Below are positions 26,075 through 34,225 of a DNA stretch of 64,000 nucleotides, piece after piece. Within the stretch, counting starts at the first letter, position 1. Each line of letters begins with the position of its first letter. Under the pieces are notes generated by a model. That model saw only the letters and a list, made by a program, of their open reading frames with translations, searched no databases and was not told where the DNA came from. Origin of the DNA: Streptomyces alboniger (GTDB taxonomy: Bacteria > Actinomycetota > Actinomycetes > Streptomycetales > Streptomycetaceae); the NCBI RefSeq assembly GCF_008704395.1, contig NZ_CP023695.1:7564001-7628000 (forward strand), given 5' to 3'. The position numbers and the translations under genes were made by a program.

Positions 26075-26887
26075 ATGGACATTCGCCACAGGAACAACGT
26101 GACAGTCACCGGCCCCGCTGACGCACCGGCGGTGGTCCTGGCGCACGGGTTCGGCTGCGACCAGAACATGTGGCGGCTCGCGGTGCCGGCGCTGGCGAAG
26201 CGGTACCGGGTCGTGCTCTTCGACTACGTCGGCTCGGGGGGCTCGGACCTGTCGGCCTGGAGCGAGGAGCGGTACTCCTCGCTCCACGGCTACGCCGAGG
26301 ACGTGGTGGAGGTCTGCGAGGAGCTGGATCTGGAGCGGGCGGTGTTCGTCGGTCACTCGGTGAGCGCGATGGTCGGGGTGATGGCCGCGCGTTCGGCGCC
26401 GGAGCGGATCGGGGCGCTGGTGATGGTGACTCCCTCGCCCTGCTACATCGACGACGACGGGTACCGCGGTGGTTTCACCGCGGAGGACATCGACGAACTG
26501 CTGGGCTCGCTGGAGTCGAACTACCTGGGCTGGTCCGCCACGATGGCCCCGGTGATCATGGGCAACCCGGAGCGACCGGAGCTCGGGGAGGAACTGACCA
26601 ACAGCTTCTGCGCCACCGACCCCGAGATCGCCCGCGTCTTCGCCCGGACCACCTTCCTGTCCGACAGCCGTGCGGACCTGCGGAGCGTGACCGTGCCGAC
26701 CCTCGTCCTGGAGTGCGCCGAGGACGTGATCGCCCCCCGCGAGGTCGGCGCGTACGTGCGCGACGCGATTCCCTCCTCCCGGCTGGTCACTCTGGACGCC
26801 ACCGGTCACTGCCCGCAGCTGAGCGCTCCGGAGGCCACCGTCGAGGCGATCCTCGATTTCCTCGAATCCCTGGAGGACCCGCGGTGA
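26075..26887 (+). CDS. rsbQ: RsbQ-like alpha/beta hydrolase
   Basis: 270 residues, close in length and motif positions to Bacillus subtilis RsbQ: oxyanion loop LAHGFGCDQNMWR, nucleophile elbow VFVGHSVSAMVG (Ser95; Ser96 in RsbQ), Asp in LECAEDVIAP and His in DATGHCPQLSAP. RsbQ supplies an unknown small hydrophobic signal to the PAS domain of RsbP. The next gene encodes exactly such a PAS-PP2C protein and overlaps by one base (TGATG). I chose ATG 26075 because GAGG at 26062 is correctly spaced for it and not for ATG 26066. Confidence 0.88.
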   Translation: MDIRHRNNVTVTGPADAPAVVLAHGFGCDQNMWRLAVPALAKRYRVVLFDYVGSGGSDLSAWSEERYSSLHGYAEDVVEVCEELDLERAVFVGHSVSAMVGVMAARSAPERIGALVMVTPSPCYIDDDGYRGGFTAEDIDELLGSLESNYLGWSATMAPVIMGNPERPELGEELTNSFCATDPEIARVFARTTFLSDSRADLRSVTVPTLVLECAEDVIAPREVGAYVRDAIPSSRLVTLDATGHCPQLSAPEATVEAILDFLESLEDPR

Positions 26888-28263
26888 TGTGCCGCTCGGG
26901 CGGAGAGCCGACGGGAGCCGGAGGCGCGGCCGGTACCAACGCCGCGTTCACGGCGCTGCTGGAGGACAGTGCCGAGGACCTCTACGAGTCGGCGCCCTGC
27001 GGCTACTTGTCGACGCTGATGGACGGCACCATCGCCAAGATCAACGCCACGCTGCTGGACTGGCTGGGCATGGAACGCGAGGCGGTCGTGGGCGAGGCGC
27101 GCTTCGCCGACCTGCTGACCGTCGGCGGGAAGCTGTATCACGAGACGCACTTCGCGCCGCTGCTGCGCATGCAGGGCGAACTGGGCGGCATCGCTCTGGA
27201 GATGAAGACCGCCGACGGCCGACGGCTGCCGGTGCTGGTCTCCTCCGTGATCAAGTACGGCGGCCAGGGCGAGCCCCTGCTGATCCGCACCACCGTCTTC
27301 GACGCCTCCGACCGGCGCGCCTACGAGCAGGAGCTCCTGCGCCGCCGCGAAGAGGCCGAGCAGGCGCGCGCGGAGGCCGAAAGGGCGCGTGCCGAGGCCG
27401 AGCGGTCGCGCGCGGAGGCGGAGCAGGCGCGCCGCCAGGCCGAGGCCGACCGCGAACGGCTCGCCGACGCGCTCGCCGCTCTCCAGCAGACGCTCGTCCC
27501 CTCCTCGCTGCCCGTCGTACCGGGCCTGGAGACAGCGGTCTACTACCACACCGCGTCCCCGGACCTTCTGGGCGGCGACTTCTACGACCTGTTCCCCCTG
27601 GGCGAGGGCCGCTGGGCGTTCTTCCTGGGAGACGTGTCGGGCAAGGGGCCCCAAGCGGCCTCGCTCACGTCGCTGACCCGCTACACCCTGCGGGCGGCCG
27701 CTCTCCACGACCCCGAACCCGCCGTGGCGCTGGCCACGCTGAACGCCGTCCTGCACGACCGGTACACCGCAGGCGGCGACCCCCGCTACTGCACCGCCAT
27801 CTTCGGCGTCATCGAACCGGGCGAGGGCCGCACCACCATCCGGCTCGCTTCCGGTGGCCATCCTCCGGCACTGGTGGTACGCGGCGAAGGACGCGCGGAC
27901 TACCTCCCCACACCTGGCGGCCTGCTCGTGGGCGCCCTGCCGGATGCGTCCTTCAGCACGGCGGAGACCACGCTCGGTCCCGGCGATACGATTCTGCTCT
28001 ACACCGACGGCCTTACCGAGGCCCGCGCCGGGCGAAGCCGCGAGAGTATGTTCGGCGATGACGCGCTGCGCGCCTTCTTCGCCGACCCGGCCTCTGCCTC
28101 CCCGGCAGCTTCCTCGGCGGGGGAGGTGGTCGCCTCGCTGACAGAGCTGCTGGAGGGCTTCGGCGAGGGCCTTGACGACGACACCGCTCTGCTCGCCCTC
28201 GGAGTCCCCGCCCGCAGGACCGCCCCTGCGACCGACCACTCGACAACGAAGCAACCACGATGA
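26887..28263 (+). CDS. rsbP: RsbP-like PAS-coiled coil-PP2C (SpoIIE) phosphatase
   Basis: 458 residues. PAS domain at about residues 25-140 (LYESAPCGYLSTLMDGTIAKINATLLDWLG ...), then a long charged coiled coil built from AEAERAR/AEAEQAR repeats (about 145-200), then the SpoIIE/PP2C domain with metal-binding LLGGDFYDLF, LGDVSGKGPQAA, ASGGHPPALVV, LYTDGLTEAR and LDDDTALLAL. The coiled coil likely passes the PAS signal to the phosphatase, which would dephosphorylate a STAS anti-anti-sigma factor such as the next gene product. Co-translated with both neighbours. Confidence 0.9.
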   Translation: MCRSGGEPTGAGGAAGTNAAFTALLEDSAEDLYESAPCGYLSTLMDGTIAKINATLLDWLGMEREAVVGEARFADLLTVGGKLYHETHFAPLLRMQGELGGIALEMKTADGRRLPVLVSSVIKYGGQGEPLLIRTTVFDASDRRAYEQELLRRREEAEQARAEAERARAEAERSRAEAEQARRQAEADRERLADALAALQQTLVPSSLPVVPGLETAVYYHTASPDLLGGDFYDLFPLGEGRWAFFLGDVSGKGPQAASLTSLTRYTLRAAALHDPEPAVALATLNAVLHDRYTAGGDPRYCTAIFGVIEPGEGRTTIRLASGGHPPALVVRGEGRADYLPTPGGLLVGALPDASFSTAETTLGPGDTILLYTDGLTEARAGRSRESMFGDDALRAFFADPASASPAASSAGEVVASLTELLEGFGEGLDDDTALLALGVPARRTAPATDHSTTKQPR

Positions 28264-28583
28264 GCCCACTGAACATCATCCGCCGGGACGCCGAGGCCGG
28301 ACCCGTGCTGCACGTGGCAGGCGCCCTCGACTACCAGCAGGCCGCGTCCTTGCGCGAGCAGGTCGAAGCGCTGGCCCTGAGCGCGGGGCAGAGCCTGGTC
28401 ATCGACCTGTCCGGCCTGGAGTTCTGCGACTCCAGCGGTATTACCGCCCTCCTCGCCGCCCGTCGTCGCGCCCACACCGCCGGCGCCGACCTGGCCCTGG
28501 TCGACGTCCCCGCCAACACCTTGCGCATCCTCACCGTCGCCGGCCTGGATCAGGTCTTCACCATCCGTTCCAGCACGGACTGA
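28260..28583 (+). CDS. STAS anti-anti-sigma factor (RsbV-like)
   Basis: 107 residues, one STAS domain: VLHVAGALDYQQAASLREQVEAL ... LVIDLSGLEFCDSSGITALLAARRRA. The DSSG motif (residues 57-60) contains the serine that anti-sigma kinases phosphorylate. Its ATG overlaps the phosphatase stop (ATGA). When dephosphorylated it should sequester an RsbW-like kinase and free a SigB-type sigma factor. Only four bases separate its stop from the convergent DUF2236 gene. Confidence 0.92.
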   Translation: MSPLNIIRRDAEAGPVLHVAGALDYQQAASLREQVEALALSAGQSLVIDLSGLEFCDSSGITALLAARRRAHTAGADLALVDVPANTLRILTVAGLDQVFTIRSSTD

Positions 28584-28587
28584 CGGA

Positions 28588-29748
28588 CTACGAGACGGTG
28601 GACGTCGGCGGGATCCACCGGCGGGCGCGGGGCGGCGTGCTGGAGACGTCGTATTCCTTCCTGAGTTCTTCGGGGATGGCGTAGTGCATGACGCGTCCGC
28701 GTGTGAGGGAGGACAGCTCCAGGACGGCGGTGAGGCTGCCGAGGCGGTCCAGCGCCCAGGCGCCGAGAGGCGAGCGGTCCTCGATGGCCTCCAGCACACC
28801 GAGGAGGTGGGGGACGGTCTTCACGACGGTGTCCCACGCGGTGCTGGGTACGCGCAGCCAGTCGGCGCAGGTGTCGCCGATGAGGTAGCGGATGAGGGCG
28901 GAGACGACCGGGTCGAAGAAGGTGCCGGGCACGACTTCCTCGTAGAGGTCGATGAGCTGCCGGGTCAGGTGTGCGCCTTCCTCGGAGGGCCCCATGTGCC
29001 GGATCATGTACAGGTCGAGGAACTGGCGGGCTTCGTCGAGCGTCTTGGGGACCGCGTCCTGGTCGATCCCGAGCATCGCCCCGACCACACGCCAGGCGTA
29101 GTAGTAGGCCTCCGCGCCCTCCGTCGACATGTGGATGTTCAGGCGGTGCAGGCTGTCCAGCACGAGCAGCGAGAAGAACATCTGCCCGCCGATCAGGTCC
29201 TCCTGACAGATCGGCGTCCCGAGCGTCTCGGTGTCCCAGCGGTTCTCGCGCTTGAGGTGGTGGCGGATGGACGCGTGCAGCAGGCGGACCTTCTGCGCGG
29301 CCGGGATGAAGCGGCTGCCCGCCTCGAAGGCCCCCGGCTGCATCAGATAGACGGTGAACTGGCCCGTCTCCGCCATCCGCTTGGAGGGGTACGCCAGTCC
29401 GTGGGTCGTCGACAGCAGCTTCGCCACGGCCGGCACGACGTAGCAGGCGGGCATGGAGGCGAAGGAGAGGGCCGTGGAGATGTGCACGTTGTTGTCGATG
29501 AAGAACAGCCGGGCCTTCTCCATCTCGCCCCAGTCCACCCAGGCCGGCGGACAGCTCGTGGCCGCGAGGTACTCCCGGGCGGCGTCCGGCAGCCCTTCCG
29601 GCAGGGGAGCCCCGGCGGTGGAGACGTACCGCATCAGCGTGTTGAACTTGCCCACCTCCCCGCGTTCGAAGAGCGTGGCGACGGTGGCGTCGGCGAGTTC
29701 GTCTCCGGGCTCGCGCAGGGCGGTCATCGATGCCTCGGTGTGCAGCAT
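28588..29748 (-). CDS. DUF2236 / MpaB-Lcp family haem oxygenase-like protein
   Basis: 386 residues of the oxygenase MpaB/latex-clearing protein family (DUF2236). Conserved elements are KARLFFIDNNVHISTAL, GLAYPSKRMAETGQF and RLLHASIRHHLKRENRWD, whose His is the likely proximal haem ligand by analogy with Lcp, then INQ-like ICQEDLIGGQMFFSLL. Lcp cleaves polyisoprene; MpaB cleaves a farnesyl side chain. The upstream polyprenyl diphosphate synthase gene on the same strand makes an isoprenoid substrate plausible, but this is inference. GAGGAG precedes ATG 29748. No secretion signal is seen, unlike Lcp. Confidence 0.85.
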   Translation of the reverse strand: MLHTEASMTALREPGDELADATVATLFERGEVGKFNTLMRYVSTAGAPLPEGLPDAAREYLAATSCPPAWVDWGEMEKARLFFIDNNVHISTALSFASMPACYVVPAVAKLLSTTHGLAYPSKRMAETGQFTVYLMQPGAFEAGSRFIPAAQKVRLLHASIRHHLKRENRWDTETLGTPICQEDLIGGQMFFSLLVLDSLHRLNIHMSTEGAEAYYYAWRVVGAMLGIDQDAVPKTLDEARQFLDLYMIRHMGPSEEGAHLTRQLIDLYEEVVPGTFFDPVVSALIRYLIGDTCADWLRVPSTAWDTVVKTVPHLLGVLEAIEDRSPLGAWALDRLGSLTAVLELSSLTRGRVMHYAIPEELRKEYDVSSTPPRARRWIPPTSTVS

Positions 29749-29812
29749 GACTGGGCTCCTCGTTCTCGGGTTGGGTGCGGGTTGACGTCGACGCGCGCTG
29801 CTCGCGCGGGCG

Positions 29813-30868
29813 TCAGGACAGGCGGGCCGCCGCCGAATGGGCCAGCGCCGTCAGGGCTCTGGCGGCGGGCGCCGACACCTCCGCTGTGTGCAGAGCGTCC
29901 AGCGCCTCCCGGACGCGGACGGTGATCATGTCCTCGATGCGGTCGGGCGTCCTGAGTTCGCGCATCATGTCGCGTACGGCGCGCAGGCCCTCCGCGTCCA
30001 GATCGGGCCGGCCCAGCAGGGCGCGCAACCGGTCCCGGTCGTCGGCACCGGCGAGGCGCCAGGTCTCGGCGAGCAGTGCCGTGGGCCGCTGACCGCGCAC
30101 GTCGTCGGCGTTGGCCTTGCCGGTGCGCTCCGGGTTGCCGAAGAGGCCGAGGAGGTCGTCCCGCAGTTGGAACGCCTCGCCCAGCGGCAGGCCGTACGCG
30201 GAGTAGCCCTCGCGGAGCCGACCGGCCGCGCCGGCCAGGGCGCCACCGATCAACAGGGGCTGCTCGACGGTGTACTTGGCGGTCTTGTACCGGATCACCT
30301 TCAACGAGGCCGCGGTGTCCGGGTCCGTGCCGGTACGCAGGATCTCCAGGCACTCGCCCGCGATCAGCTCCCGGGTCAGTGCCGACCACAGGGGGCGGGC
30401 CCGGGCCAGATAGGCGGCGGGCAGACCGCTGGTGGCGAACAACTGTCCGGCGAGCCCCATCAGCAGATCGCCCACCAGCATCGCCAGCGACCTGGCGGAC
30501 GCCGAGGCGCGCGGGCGGTCGAGGACGGTGCCGCGCAGTGCGACGTGGGCGGTGGGCCGGCCGTGCCGCATCGGGCTGTCGTCGATGAGGTCGTCGTGCA
30601 CGACAGCGGCGGCATGCACCAGCTCCATCGAGGCCGCCGCCCGCACCAGAGCGTCGCTATCGGGCTGGCCCGCACCGCGCCAGCCCCAGTAACAGAACGC
30701 CGCCCGCAGCCGCTTGCCGTCCGCGACCGCCGCCTCCAGCTGGTCGGCCACCGGACCGAGCAGGGGGTCGATGTCCGCGAACAGCTCGGCCTCCTGGCCG
30801 ACGAACTGACGCAAAATCACATCGACGCGGTCCTTGAACCGCGCGGGTTCCCACAGGTCAGATGTCAT
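29813..30868 (-). CDS. Trans-polyprenyl diphosphate synthase (GGPP-synthase type)
   Basis: 351 residues. The first aspartate-rich motif is VVHDDLIDDSPMRHGRPTAH (about residues 89-108), with the short DDxxD spacing of bacterial type enzymes; the second is FQLRDDLLGLFGNPERTGKAN, the DDxxG variant normal in actinobacterial GGPP synthases. GKRLRAAFCYW supplies the IPP-binding region. It condenses IPP with allylic diphosphates, probably to C20. Overlaps the upstream small gene by 11 bases and lies 64 bases before the DUF2236 oxygenase gene in the same direction. Confidence 0.92.
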   Translation of the reverse strand: MTSDLWEPARFKDRVDVILRQFVGQEAELFADIDPLLGPVADQLEAAVADGKRLRAAFCYWGWRGAGQPDSDALVRAAASMELVHAAAVVHDDLIDDSPMRHGRPTAHVALRGTVLDRPRASASARSLAMLVGDLLMGLAGQLFATSGLPAAYLARARPLWSALTRELIAGECLEILRTGTDPDTAASLKVIRYKTAKYTVEQPLLIGGALAGAAGRLREGYSAYGLPLGEAFQLRDDLLGLFGNPERTGKANADDVRGQRPTALLAETWRLAGADDRDRLRALLGRPDLDAEGLRAVRDMMRELRTPDRIEDMITVRVREALDALHTAEVSAPAARALTALAHSAAARLS

Positions 30869-31136
30869 CGGCGGCCCGTCGAGCCAGCGTGTGCCGGGCC
30901 AGGGTCTCCAGGTGGGCCGGGGGCACGGTCGCGAACCGGTCCCGCACCAGGCGCCCGCGCGCCAGCAGATCGTTCTCGGCCTCCGCCGCCAGCTCGGAGG
31001 TGTCCGAGCGGCGCAGCAGCCCTTGCGCCGTGCCCAGGGCGGCGCCCAGCGTGCTCACCCCCAGATCCGCCAGGCCCACGGCCAACAGCACGGCCCGCTC
31101 ACCGAGTCCGCCGATCCGGCTCGCTTCTCGCGTCAT
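30858..31136 (-). CDS. Small helical protein upstream of the prenyl synthase
   Basis: 92 residues (MTREASRIGGLGERAVLLAVGLADLGVSTLGAALGTAQGLLRR...). The N-terminal half is a weakly hydrophobic Gly/Ala-rich helix, the C-terminal half charged (AAEAENDLLARGRLVRDRF). No cysteines. It overlaps the prenyl synthase start by 11 bases, so co-translation is likely. It may be an accessory or membrane-tethering partner; I do not recognise a family. Confidence 0.6.
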   Translation of the reverse strand: MTREASRIGGLGERAVLLAVGLADLGVSTLGAALGTAQGLLRRSDTSELAAEAENDLLARGRLVRDRFATVPPAHLETLARHTLARRAADDI

Positions 31137-31193
31137 GACATCTCTCCCACCAGAGCACGCACACCCGGCGCCCGCTTCCTGCGGGCCCGCACA

Positions 31194-31469
31194 TCATGGG
31201 CCCACGCCAGGCACATGCCGGGGGAAACTCACGATCGAGTGAATGCTTTGCTGGATGACGGCCCGGGTCCCCTGGCCGTCACTGGAAAGCGTCACGACCT
31301 GGTGTGTGCCGGGGTAGCCGATGCGGAATGTGTTGTCGTCGATGGGGGCTATGTGCCACACGACGTAGAAGGAATGGACAGCGAGCTTGGGCGGGTACGA
31401 GCGCTCTGATGAGGTGACCGAGGCAGGGCACGCGTCGAAGGCACCCCAAGATGCTGCCCGCCAGGGCAA
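31194..31469 (-). CDS. Hypothetical protein, possibly a fragment
   Basis: A 91-residue frame whose C-terminal two thirds look coding (FYVVWHIAPIDDNTFRIGYPGTHQVVTLSSDGQGTRAVIQQS), with alternating beta-like segments. The N-terminal third and start are doubtful and no ribosome site is clear, so this may be the 3' remnant of a longer gene. GC and third-position bias are lower than in neighbours. No family recognised. Confidence 0.4.
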   Translation of the reverse strand: MPWRAASWGAFDACPASVTSSERSYPPKLAVHSFYVVWHIAPIDDNTFRIGYPGTHQVVTLSSDGQGTRAVIQQSIHSIVSFPRHVPGVGP

Positions 31470-31557
31470 GGCCAGCAGTTGCTGGAGGTAGTGGCAGAGG
31501 TGCCTTCGGCGGGCACCGCGATCTCGTCGCTCTGTGCGCGCAAACCGGATACCCGCG

Positions 31558-32106
31558 CTAGAGCCAACCGGCCCGCACGCTGGTCACCGCATGTGCATCC
31601 ACATCGCTCTTCGGCCGGCCGAGTTCCCCGGACCAGACCCGCTCCAGCATCCGGCCGACGGTGCCCACGATCTCGGGGGCCGCTGTGCGAAGACTGTCCG
31701 CGTCCGCCACCGAGATCTCGTCCGCGGAGATGACGGCCTCGTCCAACAGGCTGGAGATGTCGGTGAGCCTGTCGCTCAGCCACGTCAGCGGGTCGTTGGA
31801 CAACTCCTCGACGAAGGTCCGCGGGCCGGGTTCCCAGCCGGCGATGCCGGGGTGGTGGTGCGTGCGGTCGAAGGTGTTCGGGGCGGCGTCCGCGTCCTGG
31901 AGGAGATCTACCCGCCACAGAGGGCGCCCGATCGTGATGGGGCGAGCCGAGTAGAGGGAACCGGGCAGCTCGCCGCTTTCGAAGACTCGTAGTTCCAGCC
32001 GGACCCCGCGCTCGGGACTTTCCTGTCCGTGCAGCGGACTCGGGTTGAGGAAGTAGAGGTCGCTCACCACGACGCCGATCCGCTCAAAGGCGAATGCGTA
32101 CAGCAC
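31558..32106 (-). CDS. Hypothetical protein
   Basis: 182 residues from GTG 32106 (MLYAFAFERIGVVVSDLYFLNPSPLHGQE...). The sequence is balanced and protein-like: a beta-rich N-terminal half with RLELRVFESGELPGSLYSARPITIGRPLWRVDLL, a WEPGPRTFVEEL segment and a helical C-terminal half. I recognise no domain. Base composition is slightly lower in GC than core genes, in an accessory stretch between the terpene-type locus and the TetR pair. Confidence 0.55.
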   Translation of the reverse strand: MLYAFAFERIGVVVSDLYFLNPSPLHGQESPERGVRLELRVFESGELPGSLYSARPITIGRPLWRVDLLQDADAAPNTFDRTHHHPGIAGWEPGPRTFVEELSNDPLTWLSDRLTDISSLLDEAVISADEISVADADSLRTAAPEIVGTVGRMLERVWSGELGRPKSDVDAHAVTSVRAGWL

Positions 32107-32404
32107 ACCAACCCCCAGGGGCTACTCGTGAGCCAGGCGAACCCTGTCCTGCCGAGCCTACGGAGGTCCGCCCGCGCCGCACGATCCAGAACCGGCCAAC
32201 GACGCACCAGGGCGCCGCCACGGCGATGCACGCCCTGGCTGATACGGGCGTCCGTTCCCCCGGAGCCCGCTCACCGCGACCCGTGAGTATGTGACGGCCG
32301 TGCGGGCGGCCCTGCGCAGGGAAGCGATGGCCGAAGCGCCGGACGGCTTCCGGTTCGCCCCGGTGGTGCACGACCTCTCGCCCCGCGAGGGCCGACCGCG
32401 GTGC
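32107..32404 (+). other. Gap with a possible coding remnant
   Basis: No complete gene. Around 32260-32400 the plus strand reads as protein-like (TREYVTAVRAALRREAMAEA, then FRFAPVVHDLSPREG) without a stop or good start before it runs into the convergent membrane-protein gene, suggesting a truncated gene. Confidence 0.3.
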
Positions 32405-32791
32405 TCAGTCCACCTCGTGGCGGCTCGCGCGGCGCGCCCCGACCAGCAACAGGGCGGTCGCGAGCAGCAGGACGGGCCAGGGAGTGAGCGTGAGGACCAC
32501 GGCGTCGATCACGGTCCAGAGCCCCAGGATCCACGCGATGAACGACGGCGGCCTGATGCCGCGGCGATCCAGCCAGAGCACGGTCAGGCCGACCACGACA
32601 AGCGGCACGCCGAAGCTGCCCAGGCTCAGCCAGTACGCGCTGTTGGCCGGGCTCATCGCCGAGAGGTCGTCATCCCGCAGCGCCCCGCTGAACCACGCGT
32701 CCGCGTGGGTCGCGGCCTCCTCCACGGTCAGGGCGCCGAGTGTGTGCAGAGTGCCGTACAGCACGATCAGCCAGCCGGCCCACTTGATCAT
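32405..32791 (-). CDS. Four-TM membrane protein (DUF6463-like)
   Basis: 128 residues with four hydrophobic segments: MIKWAGWLIVLYGTLHTLGAL, a segment around YWLSLGSFGVPLVVVGLTVLW, PPSFIAWILGLWTVIDAVVL and PWPVLLLATALLLVG. The HTLGAL and AYWLSLGSFGVPL elements fit the DUF6463 family often paired with TetR regulators. It is divergent from the TetR gene at 32897 across a 105-base gap that holds two matching operator-like sites. Function unknown; possibly a small-molecule or quinone-related membrane protein. Confidence 0.78.
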   Translation of the reverse strand: MIKWAGWLIVLYGTLHTLGALTVEEAATHADAWFSGALRDDDLSAMSPANSAYWLSLGSFGVPLVVVGLTVLWLDRRGIRPPSFIAWILGLWTVIDAVVLTLTPWPVLLLATALLLVGARRASRHEVD

Positions 32792-32816
32792 CTGAACTCC
32801 CCCTCGTACTCCGCGA

Positions 32817-32869
32817 GTTATACGCTGACGTACAAGGCGAGAGTAGAGCCGTTATACGGCTTCGTACAA
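32817..32869. promoter_or_regulatory. Twin TetR operator candidates
   Basis: Two 19-base sites, GTTATACG-N4-CGTACAA, at 32817-32835 and 32851-32869. Each is an imperfect palindrome (TTATACG/CGTACAA) and the two copies are identical outside the 4-base centre, with 34 bases centre to centre. They fill the divergent promoter gap between the membrane protein and the TetR gene, so the TetR protein is the obvious binder. Confidence 0.75.
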
Positions 32870-32896
32870 CAAGTGGGAAGGTGGGGTGGGTCACCC

Positions 32897-33469
32897 ATGG
32901 GCGCGCTGCGCACGCCGCGGGAGAAGTGGATCGAGGAGGGGCTGCGCGCGCTGGCCGAGGGCGGCGTGGAGGCCGTGCGGGTCGAGGCCCTGGCCAAGGC
33001 GCTCGGGGTGACCAAGGGCGGGTTCTACGGCTACTTCGCCAACCGGGGAGCGCTGCTGGAGGCCATGCTGGACACCTGGGAGCGGGAGTGCGTCGACGAC
33101 GTCCTGGCCCGGGTCGAGCGGGAGGGCGGCGACCCGCGCGAGCAGGTCCGGCTGGCCGGGCGGCTCACCTTCTCCGGTGACCGCCTCCTTCCCATCGACC
33201 TGGCCGTCCGCGACTGGGCCCGCCGCGACGAGGCCGTCGCCGAACGCCTGCGCCGCGTGGACAACAGCCGTATGCAGCTGGCGCGTGACGCGATCAGCAC
33301 CTTCTGCTCCGACCCCGACGAGGTCGAGGCCCGCAGCCTGCTCGCGTTCTGCGCGGCCATCGGCAACCACTTCCTCGCCGCCGACCACCTGGGCGGCACC
33401 CGAGCCCAGGTCATGACGCGCGCCGCCAACCTCATCCTCGACATCCCGCCCGGCCAACCTGATCGGTGA
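32897..33469 (+). CDS. TetR-family transcriptional regulator
   Basis: 190 residues. The HTH is at the N-terminus: WIEEGLRALAEGGVEAVRVEALAKALGVTKGGFYGYFANRGALLEAMLDTWE, a textbook TetR_N domain. The C-terminal ligand-binding helices include FLAADHLGGTRAQVM. ATG 32897 is chosen because homologues begin shortly before the recognition helices; the long upstream extension of the frame is a shadow of the membrane-protein gene. It likely represses itself and the divergent DUF6463-like gene through the paired operators. Confidence 0.9.
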   Translation: MGALRTPREKWIEEGLRALAEGGVEAVRVEALAKALGVTKGGFYGYFANRGALLEAMLDTWERECVDDVLARVEREGGDPREQVRLAGRLTFSGDRLLPIDLAVRDWARRDEAVAERLRRVDNSRMQLARDAISTFCSDPDEVEARSLLAFCAAIGNHFLAADHLGGTRAQVMTRAANLILDIPPGQPDR

Positions 33470-33477
33470 CCCGCGCC

Positions 33478-34095
33478 TCACAGGCTCGCCAGGAGATCGT
33501 CGAACGGGGGCGGGACCTGGCCGGGGGAGAGGGCGTCGACGAGGAGACGGCCGTAGCGGATCTTGCGGCCCTTCTTCGTGCCGAGGAAGCGCCGCAACTG
33601 CTGGTGCCTGGGCCGGCCGTCGTGCGCGGGCTGGCGCAGGAAGGTCTGCCAGGCGCGGAGGTCACCCTCGGCCGCGACGATCTCCTCGACCGCTGCCGTG
33701 CCCAGCGCGCGGATGAGTTCGTCCTCCAGGTCCGCCACGCACACGAAGAAGTCCCGGCGCGGTGCACGCGCCCGCTCCAGACCGCGCTGGTAGAAGCTCT
33801 GTTCGTTCTCGTCGCACAGCCCCGTCAGGCGCAGACCGAGGCCGGGCGGTCCGAGCAGGCGCGCGTAGCGGCCGATGCTCATCGCCCCGCCCATCGGTAC
33901 GACGCACACCCCCTCGGCGGCGAAGTCCCGGCCGCGCCGGGCGGCGAGGGCTTCGACGGCCGCGTGGTCACTCGGCCCTTCGAGCAGCACCGCCGTCCGC
34001 ACCCCCAGCTCCACGGCCAGCTCGCCCGCCGGACCGCCGGGACCGCCGTTCGCCCAGCCGCCGACCGCGTCCCGGAATGCCCGCATGTCCACCAT
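33478..34095 (-). CDS. Stand-alone TOPRIM-like protein
   Basis: 205 residues. TAVLLEGPSDHAAVEALAARRG gives the TOPRIM glutamate, and LTGLCDENE the acidic DxD-like motif; the arrangement resembles the TOPRIM of OLD-family nucleases without their ATPase. The C-terminal half (AWQTFLRQPAHDGRPRHQQLRRFLGTKKGRKIRYGRLLVDAL) is basic and conserved-looking. It may be a nuclease or nucleotidyl-transfer enzyme in DNA or RNA metabolism. ATG 34095 or 34086 are both possible. Its stop lies eight bases from the convergent TetR stop. Confidence 0.75.
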   Translation of the reverse strand: MVDMRAFRDAVGGWANGGPGGPAGELAVELGVRTAVLLEGPSDHAAVEALAARRGRDFAAEGVCVVPMGGAMSIGRYARLLGPPGLGLRLTGLCDENEQSFYQRGLERARAPRRDFFVCVADLEDELIRALGTAAVEEIVAAEGDLRAWQTFLRQPAHDGRPRHQQLRRFLGTKKGRKIRYGRLLVDALSPGQVPPPFDDLLASL

Positions 34096-34225
34096 GGAGC
34101 GAGTGTGCACGTCCGCGCGACGGCACGGCACGGAATATTCGCCCCGCTAGGCCGCAGGCGTCAGTGCTGCGTCAGCACTTCTGGGAACCATGGCGCCCCT
34201 GGTGTCGTCCGGGAGGAAGTTCATC

